Both the position numbers and the translations under genes were made by a program. From Candidatus Desulfosporosinus nitrosoreducens (lineage in GTDB: Bacteria; Bacillota; Desulfitobacteriia; Desulfitobacteriales; Desulfitobacteriaceae), in NCBI RefSeq assembly GCF_030954495.1, contig NZ_JAVHUW010000041.1:38217-102216 (forward strand): 64,000 nucleotides of DNA, written 5' to 3'. Position 1 is the first letter of the stretch. Each line of letters begins with the position of its first letter. The notes beneath the pieces were generated by a model, which was not told where the DNA came from, ran no database searches, and saw only the letters and a list, made by a program, of their open reading frames with translations. This document shows, in pieces, positions 57,624-64,000 of the stretch.

Positions 57624-57935
57624 TTACATATCCTCCACCTCTTTGCTTGGGCAAGAGTTGCTCAAATCAATCTCTGCCGTAATTTCTTTCCAAGGTGCTT
57701 CTTTAATATTAATGCTTTCCAGCAAAAGGACCAAATCTGATCTGCCATAATAAGCCGGAGTTCCTTGATTATCGAGTGCCATGAGCATAACCGGCATTCC
57801 CGGGAAAATCGGCAGCAAGGCTTTGATAATCATAATCGCGTTATTCGAATTCTGGAATATGGAAGGCTGGACGGAAACCACCGCAATGGTTTTACCTTGT
57901 TCTGTGACAACTGCTGCTTCAAATTTAGTTTCCAT
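57624..57935 (-). CDS. Small protein of unknown function
   Basis: A 103-residue protein not recognised as any family. It has predicted alternating strands and helices (FEAAVVTEQGKTIAVVSVQP, NAIMIIKALLPIFPGMPVMLMAL, YYGRSDLVLLLESINI) and a single late cysteine (NSCPSK). ATG 57935 is preferred: AGGAG lies 9 nt upstream, whereas the ATG at 57944 touches it. It precedes the DsrE gene in the same direction, so they may work together. Confidence 0.6.
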   Translation of the reverse strand: METKFEAAVVTEQGKTIAVVSVQPSIFQNSNNAIMIIKALLPIFPGMPVMLMALDNQGTPAYYGRSDLVLLLESINIKEAPWKEITAEIDLSNSCPSKEVEDM

Positions 57936-58139
57936 GAAGTTCATCTCCTAATTAATTTGTGATTAATTTTTGTGCTTTAACTATTCCTACTCTGTTGCTA
58001 GGATAATTTTGTCTGTGGATATGTCCTGTCTATGACTTCGACATACACTCCTAAAACCCTGCTATAGAAATGTTTTCAAGCTACTCCTCGCGTAGAGCTA
58101 ATATCGGTCTTCATCATTGCCAAGGGCAAACTAAACGCT

Positions 58140-61100
58140 TTACCCCCTGAAATAATTGACGCCGCCTGCGAAAATAGGCTGATACTTATTGCCCGGAATA
58201 TTGCACGCCACCCCATAGCCGGTTCGCTCAGAATGAGCCATCTTGCCTAAGATTCGCCCGTCGGGACTGGTAATCCCCTCAATGGCGGCAAAGGAACCGT
58301 TGGGATTGTGGAGAATATTGTTGCTCGGATTGCCGTCGAAATCAACGTACTGGGTGGCGATTTGCCCGTTAGCCGCCAAGGTCTCGATGATGTTCTGACT
58401 GGCGACGAATCGTCCTTCTCCGTGGGACACAGGAATTGTATGAATCTCCCCCAGTTTCACTCCGCTGAACCAGGGAGATAAAACAGACACAACTTTAGTT
58501 TGGACCATACAGGAAACGTGCCGCCCGATTTTGTTATAGGTAAGGGTCGGAGCTTCAGCGGTTAAATCCAGGATCTCACCATAAGGAACCAAACCAAGTT
58601 TAATGAGGGCCTGAAAACCATTACAAATCCCCAGCATCAGGCCATCCCGCTGCTCTAAGAGTTGGGAAACAGCCTCTTTAATCCGAGGATTTCTGAACAT
58701 GGTCGCGATAAATTTGCCGGAACCGTCGGGTTCGTCACCGGCACTGAAACCGCCGGGCAGCATGACAATTTGGGCTTGGGCTATCATTTTGGCCATCTCC
58801 CGGATTGATTCCTCCACAGCGGCGGGACTTAAGTTGCGAATGACCAAGGTTTCCACAGACCCTCCGGCTGTTTCAAAGGCTTTAGCGGAATCATACTCAC
58901 AATTGGTTCCGGGAAAGACAGGAATAAAGATCTTAGGTTTTGCCAACTTAAACGAAGGCTTTTGCGTATTGCGCAATTTATAACTCACAACCGCCGGGGC
59001 GGGCATTGTCTCAGCTTGGGTCGGGAAGATTTTTTCCAAAGGCTGCTCCCAGGCCCGTTGGGCCTCTTCCAGCTCAATAGTTGCTCCGTTGACCGTGATG
59101 ACGGGATTGTTGTGGGTGAAACCGAGCAGTTGATAAGGCACATCGCCGAAAGCATCCTTTAAATTGGCGGTTGCGGCGATTTCTAAAACCAGTGAACCAT
59201 AATTGGCCGTGAAAAGATCGGACAAGTCAAGGGGTTCTTTCAGCGTAAGGCCGAGGCGATTTCCGAAAGCCATTTTGCTGAGAGCCGCGGCAAGCCCGCC
59301 CACGCGAACACTGTGGGCAGACAAAACGCTGCCTGTTGGAATCAATTCCCGGACCTTCCGATAATTTTTCATCAATTGCTCGAAATCAGGAATTTCCTGC
59401 TCATCCCGCGGTACGGAAACTAAGACAACCTGACTGCCCGGCTTTTTAAACTCCTGAGACACAACCTGATCTACGTCAAGGGTAGCGACGGCAAAGGCCA
59501 CTAAAGTCGGCGGCACGTTTAAATCCATGAAGGTACCGGACATACTGTCTTTTCCGCCGATAGCCGGAATCTGGAGTTTTTTCTGGGCATAGAAAGCTCC
59601 GAGCAAAGCACTGAAAGGTTTGCCCCATTTTTCCGGATCAGACCCCAGTTTTTCGAAATACTCCTGAAGGGTCAGGCGGACCTGGCGATAATCCCCGCCT
59701 AAAGCTACAATCCTGGTCACCGCATCCACGACGGCATAAAGGGCTCCGTGAAAAGGGCTCCATTTTGCCAATTGAGGATTGTAGCCAAAGGTCATCACCG
59801 TGGCCAGCTTGGAGTCCCCGGACAAAAGCGGAAGCTTAGCGACCATGCCCTCGGCCGGAGTGATTTGATACTTGCCGCCCAAGGGCATCAAAACCGTAGA
59901 CATGCCGATACTGCTGTCAAACCTCTCAACGAGACCTTTTTGACTGCAAACGTTTAAATCTTGTAAATTTGCCAGCCAAGCCTGCTTAACTGAAGTATTG
60001 CCGGAAGGCTCCTCCAGGAAGGCTGTCAGAGCGGCGGGCAATCTTTTAAAGTAGTTAGTGGCTGTCTCCGGCAAATTGACCCGAACCTTTGTCCTCTGTT
60101 TAACCCCATTGGTATTCAGAAACTCCCTGCTCAAATCGACAATCAGCCGGCCTCTCCAGGTCATTTTAAGTCTCGGATCAGAACTCACTCGGGCTACCGG
60201 TGTGGCTTCCAGGTTTTCCCCGCGGGCAAACCGAATAAATTCCTCCAGATGTTGGGAATCAATCACAACGGCCATACGCTCCTGGGATTCGGAAATCGCC
60301 AGTTCCGTTCCGTCAAGTCCCTCGTATTTTTTCGGTACGGCGTCCAGGTTAATTTCCAATCCCTCGGTTAATTCCCCGATGGCCACGGAAACTCCGCCTG
60401 CTCCGAAATCATTGCAGCGCTTAATCATGGTGCTGATTTCCGCTTTGCGGAAAAGACGCTGAATTTTACGTTCCGTGGGTGGATTCCCCTTTTGAACTTC
60501 CGCACCGCAGGTTAACAGGGAGTCGGCAGTATGCTCTTTGGAAGATCCCGTTGCCCCGCCGCATCCGTCACGACCTGTTCTGCCCCCTACCAGAACGACG
60601 ACATCTCCTGCCTGAGGAACCTCACGCTTTACATTTCGGCGTGGTGCCGCCGCAATAACCGCCCCGATCTCCATACGCTTCGCTATAAAGCCTTCATCAT
60701 AGACCTCGGCGACTTGTCCTGTTGCCAGACCAATCTGGTTGCCATAGGAACTGTAACCGGCCGCAGCACCCTGAGTGATTTTCCGCTGCGGCAATTTGCC
60801 CGGTAGGGTATCTTCCAATTTACCTCTGGGATCGCCGCTTCCCGTGACACGCATGGCTTGATAAACGTAGGTCCGCCCCGACAGGGGATCACGTATGGCT
60901 CCCCCTAAACAAGTTGCCGCTCCTCCGAAAGGTTCGATCTCCGTGGGATGATTGTGAGTTTCATTCTTAAACATTACCAGCCACTCTTCGGCCTGACCGT
61001 CTACATCTGGCTTAACGACAATACTGCAGGCATTGATTTCATCGGATTCATCTAAATCCGGAAGCAACCCTCTTTGCTTTAATTCTTTCATGCCTAAAGT

Positions 61101-61946
61101 TGCCAGGTCCATGAGACTGACGTCTCGCTTCCCTATACTTTCTGCATAGACGTAATCCCGTGAACTAAGATACTCCCGGTAAGAGCGCTGCAAAGAGACG
61201 GCAAAGTCTCCCTCAGGAATGGAGATTTCTTCAATTCTGGTGTTAAAGGTCGTATGCCGGCAATGGTCGGACCAATAGGTGTCAATGACTCGAATTTCCG
61301 TCAGCGTTGGATTCCGCTTTTCAGTTTCCCGGAAATAGGTCTGGCAAAAGGTTAAATCTTCAAAGCTCATAGCTAAACCGCATTCCCGCCAAAACTCCTG
61401 GAGCTCCCCGGGTGTTTTAGCCATAAAATCAGAGATAACTTCCACATCCGGAGGGACGACGGACTCAAATTCCAGGTCAGCCGGTTTGGCCAGAGAAGCT
61501 TCTCTTGATTCTACAGGATTTATACAATAATTCTTGATGGCCTGGAAGTCCTCTTCCTTTAAAGGTCCTTGCAAAACGATAACTTTCGCGGAGGCAATAT
61601 TAGGCCGCTCTTTTTGGGTGAGAATTTGGATGCATTGAGCCGCGGAATCCGCCCGCTGGTCATATTGCCCAGGCAGGTATTCCATGGCAAAAACTCTTTC
61701 CTGGCTTGGGATATCCAGAGTTTCATCGTACACCAAATCGAGAGGAGGTTCGGCAAAAATAATCGGACGGGACTGTCGGTATTCCTCATCCGTAATGCCG
61801 GAAATATCATAACGGTTGATAACCCGCACACCTTTTAACGACGTTACCCCCAGGTTTTCGCGCAAATCGCTCAATAAGCCCTGAGCCTCAATATCGTAGC
61901 CAGGTTTTTTTTCCACATAAATTCTCTTGACAGTTTGCGATTCCAT
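58140..61946 (-). CDS. purL: Phosphoribosylformylglycinamidine synthase, large single-chain form (PurL)
   Basis: Fourth step of purine synthesis: FGAR to FGAM with ATP and glutamine. At 1268 residues this is the single-chain type, with PurS-like N-terminus, two PurM-like halves and a C-terminal glutaminase whose cysteine is in LGICNGFQAL (about residue 1130). Other landmarks are VRVIDTYWSDHCRHTTF, MFKNETHNHPTEIEPFGGAATCLGG and SVPRDEQ. Many Firmicutes use separate PurL, PurQ and PurS instead; the long form also occurs in clostridia. GAGGGAGGTCATT precedes the ATG. No purine riboswitch was found in the leader, only short hairpins near 62029-62090. Confidence 0.95.
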   Translation of the reverse strand: MESQTVKRIYVEKKPGYDIEAQGLLSDLRENLGVTSLKGVRVINRYDISGITDEEYRQSRPIIFAEPPLDLVYDETLDIPSQERVFAMEYLPGQYDQRADSAAQCIQILTQKERPNIASAKVIVLQGPLKEEDFQAIKNYCINPVESREASLAKPADLEFESVVPPDVEVISDFMAKTPGELQEFWRECGLAMSFEDLTFCQTYFRETEKRNPTLTEIRVIDTYWSDHCRHTTFNTRIEEISIPEGDFAVSLQRSYREYLSSRDYVYAESIGKRDVSLMDLATLGMKELKQRGLLPDLDESDEINACSIVVKPDVDGQAEEWLVMFKNETHNHPTEIEPFGGAATCLGGAIRDPLSGRTYVYQAMRVTGSGDPRGKLEDTLPGKLPQRKITQGAAAGYSSYGNQIGLATGQVAEVYDEGFIAKRMEIGAVIAAAPRRNVKREVPQAGDVVVLVGGRTGRDGCGGATGSSKEHTADSLLTCGAEVQKGNPPTERKIQRLFRKAEISTMIKRCNDFGAGGVSVAIGELTEGLEINLDAVPKKYEGLDGTELAISESQERMAVVIDSQHLEEFIRFARGENLEATPVARVSSDPRLKMTWRGRLIVDLSREFLNTNGVKQRTKVRVNLPETATNYFKRLPAALTAFLEEPSGNTSVKQAWLANLQDLNVCSQKGLVERFDSSIGMSTVLMPLGGKYQITPAEGMVAKLPLLSGDSKLATVMTFGYNPQLAKWSPFHGALYAVVDAVTRIVALGGDYRQVRLTLQEYFEKLGSDPEKWGKPFSALLGAFYAQKKLQIPAIGGKDSMSGTFMDLNVPPTLVAFAVATLDVDQVVSQEFKKPGSQVVLVSVPRDEQEIPDFEQLMKNYRKVRELIPTGSVLSAHSVRVGGLAAALSKMAFGNRLGLTLKEPLDLSDLFTANYGSLVLEIAATANLKDAFGDVPYQLLGFTHNNPVITVNGATIELEEAQRAWEQPLEKIFPTQAETMPAPAVVSYKLRNTQKPSFKLAKPKIFIPVFPGTNCEYDSAKAFETAGGSVETLVIRNLSPAAVEESIREMAKMIAQAQIVMLPGGFSAGDEPDGSGKFIATMFRNPRIKEAVSQLLEQRDGLMLGICNGFQALIKLGLVPYGEILDLTAEAPTLTYNKIGRHVSCMVQTKVVSVLSPWFSGVKLGEIHTIPVSHGEGRFVASQNIIETLAANGQIATQYVDFDGNPSNNILHNPNGSFAAIEGITSPDGRILGKMAHSERTGYGVACNIPGNKYQPIFAGGVNYFRG

Positions 61947-62195
61947 AATGACCTCCCTCGTTATTTGCTGAAAAGTTATGGACTTATCTCTTGGAGCCCC
62001 GGTACTGAGGCGACAAAATATGTTAAGGCCATAGCACTTTGTCTATGACCTCGTCGTCAAATAATTGACGCATCCAGTGATGCAACAATACTCTTAGCTT
62101 GCATAATACCATGATTCTAAAATAAATTAAAGCCAAAACGGCCGGCCCCCGGGAATTAATCCTCAGCCAACGGCTGCTCAAGCCTTGGCACTTAT

Positions 62196-63362
62196 CTAAG
62201 CCCAGGCTCTTTTAATTCTTTCCAGCCCTTCCGTTAAGATTGAGCGCGGACACCCAATATTTATCCGCTCAAAGCCCTCTCCGCCCGGCCCAAAGGAGTA
62301 CCCGGCATTTAACCCCACGCCGGCCTTGTGGACTAAAAATTCCTGCAAAGCTTTTGGCTCTAAATTCAAAGCTCTGAAATCAAGCCAAACCAAATAAGTC
62401 CCTTCAGGCTGGACGACACCAAGCTGCGGCAGTTCACGGGCCGTGAACGACGTCAGAAATTCTAAATTGCCCCGCAAGTAGACCATTAACTGCTCCAACC
62501 ATTCCCTGCCCTCCCGGTAAGCCGTTTCCAAAGCTGTTATGCCAAAGAGATTGGGATGATGAATACCGGTTAAGCCTGCGGAAGATTTATAGGCCGCTCG
62601 ATACTTCTCGTTGGGAATGATTAAGTTTGAAGTCTGCAAACCCGCCAAGTTAAAGGTCTTACTGGGAGCAGTACAGACGATTGACTGGGAAGCCAGCTCC
62701 GGAGTAAGAGATGCCAAAGGGATATGGCGATATCCGTCGTAAATCAGATCGGAATGAATTTCATCGGAAATCACCAGGACGTCATAAGTCAGACAGAGCT
62801 GACCTAAGCGTTCCAGTTCTTCACGCCGCCAGACTCGTCCCACCGGATTGTGCGGACTGCACAAAATCATCATTTTAACGCCGCCCGCAAATTTCTCCTC
62901 CAGGTCCTCAAAATCCATAAGGTATCTGCCGTCGACCAAGTTGAGCCGGCTGTTGACTACCTCACGGCCATGATTCTTAATGGCCTGAAAAAAGGGTGGG
63001 TAGACCGGTGATTGAAGCAGGACTTTTTCTCCCGGTTTCGTTAAAGCCCGCACCAATTCATTAAGGGCCGGCACGACTCCCGGACTGAACACGATCCAGT
63101 CCCGTTGAATTTGCCAGTTATGGCGCTCTGCCATCCAAGCTGTCAGCGAATCATAGTACTCATCCATTCCGTCAGTATAACCATAAATCCCATGCTTCGC
63201 CCGGTTTACTAAAGCCTCTACTACAGCCTCCGGCGCCAGAAAATCCATATCCGCTACCCAAAGGGGCAAGACATCCTCGCGGCCAAAGATTCTTTGATTG
63301 AAGTCCCATTTTATGGAACCCGTGCGGCGGCGATCGTATAGTTGGTCAAAATTGTAGTTCAC
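62196..63362 (-). CDS. patB: PatB/MalY-family aminotransferase, probable cystathionine beta-lyase
   Basis: A 388-residue PLP enzyme of the PatB/MalY family (C-S lyase/aminotransferase). Features: KWDFN near the start, PLWVADMDF, ILCSPHNPVGRVW, VISDEIHSDLIYDG, and the PLP lysine in TAPSKTFNLAGLQTSN. It probably cleaves cystathionine or cysteine conjugates; exact substrate is not fixed by sequence. GTG start at 63362 with AAAGGAG 8 nt upstream. A GCCAA/TTGGC hairpin just downstream may end transcription. Confidence 0.9.
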   Translation of the reverse strand: MNYNFDQLYDRRRTGSIKWDFNQRIFGREDVLPLWVADMDFLAPEAVVEALVNRAKHGIYGYTDGMDEYYDSLTAWMAERHNWQIQRDWIVFSPGVVPALNELVRALTKPGEKVLLQSPVYPPFFQAIKNHGREVVNSRLNLVDGRYLMDFEDLEEKFAGGVKMMILCSPHNPVGRVWRREELERLGQLCLTYDVLVISDEIHSDLIYDGYRHIPLASLTPELASQSIVCTAPSKTFNLAGLQTSNLIIPNEKYRAAYKSSAGLTGIHHPNLFGITALETAYREGREWLEQLMVYLRGNLEFLTSFTARELPQLGVVQPEGTYLVWLDFRALNLEPKALQEFLVHKAGVGLNAGYSFGPGGEGFERINIGCPRSILTEGLERIKRAWA

Positions 63363-63542
63363 TTTAATGACTCCTTTCTGAGTGTAGTCCTGGCCTTGTT
63401 CCCTTAAGTTTTACAGCGAACCGGCGCTAAGACTTCGCTTTCTTTCTCTCGCTGCTAGAGTTAACTGCTGCTCAGTGTTTCACTTTTTTCTTAGTTTTCT
63501 TAGTTTAAGATAATTTCACGTCAAAGATTCGCACTATAACCA

Positions 63543-63578
63543 TTAAAAAGCTCCCATCTCACTAAAAGACAGGAGCTT
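63543..63578 (-). terminator. Intrinsic terminator in the leader of patB
   Basis: On the minus strand AAGCTCC-TGTC and GGGAGCTT form a hairpin followed by TTTTTAATGG. It lies about 180 nt upstream of patB, below the tandem repeats. It ends the upstream gene's transcript or is an attenuator for patB. Confidence 0.7.
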
Positions 63579-63642
63579 GTATTGATCCTCATCTTAAGTC
63601 ATTAACTGTTTTAAAGAAGCAAACGTTTATCCGATGACTAAT

Positions 63643-63738
63643 CCGCTCTAAGACTCCCGCTTTGGCAAGCGGTGAGTCAAGAGCGGCTAAGTCCCTGGAT
63701 AAGTGAGACTAAGATTCAGATGGAGTTAAAAGACCCCA
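63643..63738 (-). repeat. Imperfect tandem repeat, copy A
   Basis: Copy A of a sequence repeated 126 bp away (copy B 63779-63862). The aligned core from ACTCCCG to TGGAGT is about 84 percent identical by eye. Read on the minus strand, copy A folds a long hairpin (CCGCTCT, GACTC and CCGCTT arms pairing with AAGCGG, GAGTC and AGAGCGG), and TGGGGT pairs with ACTCCA through a G-U pair, where copy B has a perfect pair. Confidence 0.6.
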
Positions 63739-63778
63739 TTAAAAATTGTTCTTTTTAACCTCACTAATACGATATAAT

Positions 63779-63862
63779 ACTCCCGTATCGGCAAGCGGTG
63801 AGTTAAGAGCTGCAAAGTCACTGGCTAAATGAGACAAAGATACAGCTGGAGTAAAAACTCCA
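63779..63862 (-). repeat. Imperfect tandem repeat, copy B
   Basis: Copy B shares the blocks GGCAAGCGGTGAGT, AAGAGC, TGAGAC and TGGAGT with copy A. The ACTC/GAGT and CCG/CGG pairs and the TGGAGT-TTTT-ACTCCA hairpin (minus strand) are kept, while the inner arm of the first hairpin and the outer 7-bp arm are not. It begins 18 nt after the stop of the partial gene at the right edge. Confidence 0.6.
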
Positions 63863-63879
63863 CCTGAATCAAGTCTTCA

Positions 63880-64000
63880 TTATTCCTCCGGTATTCCTAA
63901 ACCTTTATCTGCAATAAACTCCATAAGAAGTTTGGCCGTCCCGCAAGTTATTTTTAAACAATATCTGAGATGTTCAGGAGAATCAAACTCGTGAGGATTT
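63880..64000 (-). CDS. Partial gene at right edge, unrecognised C-terminus
   Basis: The last 39 codons of a minus-strand gene that continues beyond the window: NPHEFDSPEHLRYCLKITCG followed by a leucine-rich helix and GLGIPEE, stop TAA at 63880. The sequence looks coding (consistent codon use, clean end), but I cannot name a family. Two cysteines stand eight residues apart. Confidence 0.6.
   Translation of the reverse strand, partial: NPHEFDSPEHLRYCLKITCGTAKLLMEFIADKGLGIPEE

Noticed and set aside
61947..62195. Purine riboswitch upstream of purL
   Set aside because: The conserved purine aptamer core (TATA...ATGG...) is absent; only short unrelated hairpins are present.
63643..63870. c-di-GMP-I (GEMM) riboswitch on the plus strand
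   Set aside because: Part of copy B (GCAAAGTCACTGGCTAA then CAGCTGG) resembles the GEMM core, but copy A breaks the key positions, the hairpin order does not fit, and flanking genes are on the minus strand.

Overview
The window reads as a chromosomal segment of a low- to mid-GC, endospore-forming, anaerobic Firmicute. The best guess is the Desulfosporosinus/Desulfitobacterium branch of the Peptococcaceae. This rests on AddAB (not RecBCD), a complete anaerobic (early cobalt insertion) cobalamin pathway, ECF-type vitamin transport, YtxH, YtxJ, YitT, DUF1540 and DUF3102 proteins, an SLH-anchored YcdB/YcdC-type protein, and strong GGAGG ribosome binding sites. The genus is an inference; no rRNA or tRNA gene was seen. 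Most genes lie on the minus strand.

Region by region. (1) 0.1-8.7 kb: addB-addA, the double-strand-break repair helicase-nuclease, preceded by a GlcNAc-kinase-like gene. The addA reading frame runs past its first ATG into addB and appears to use a non-standard (CTG) start. (2) 9-17.4 kb: envelope and signalling genes: polysaccharide deacetylase, GAF-GGDEF diguanylate cyclase, YitT transporter, ECF sigma factor with a DUF4349 membrane protein, cardiolipin synthase and a MASE3-type sporulation-kinase-like histidine kinase. (3) 17.5-31.0 kb: a 14-gene cobalamin operon, cbiET-L-F-G-H-J-X-C-P-B-A-cobO-pduX-cobD, under a cobalamin riboswitch with an intrinsic terminator. Genes mostly overlap by a few bases; cbiG and cbiH overlap by 139 nt. 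(4) 31.8-37.4 kb: a second riboswitch-controlled operon, cblS-cblT-ecfAA'-ecfT-cbiD, which seems to combine salvage of alpha-ribazole (import and phosphorylation) with the cbiD step missing from the first operon. Together the two operons cover uroporphyrinoid-derived corrin ring synthesis, adenosylation, amidation, the aminopropanol arm and alpha-ribazole salvage; nucleotide-loop assembly (CobU/CobS) lies elsewhere. (5) 37.4-51 kb: a Fe-S flavoprotein, DUF1540 and PspC small proteins, a heterodimeric ABC exporter, YtxJ, an NMT1/SsuA-type ABC importer, an EamA transporter, a PepT-like peptidase and an SLH-domain secreted protein.

(6) 51.3-57.0 kb is an accessory, decaying island. It has an intact aldo/keto reductase, MFS transporter and LysR regulator, embedded among a DUF3102 gene, a MarR gene broken by a frameshift in a run of seven T/A, and truncated pieces of flavodoxin-like, aldo/keto reductase and FAD-protein-like genes, plus a plus-strand 3'-end remnant. 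Several of these pieces are too short for ordinary gene callers. (7) 57.2-64 kb: a DsrE-family protein and a small unknown protein, the large PurL-type FGAM synthase, a PatB/MalY aminotransferase, and, upstream of patB, two imperfect tandem copies of an approximately 80-nt sequence with conserved hairpin potential, which I could not assign to a known RNA class. A partial unrecognised gene runs off the right edge.
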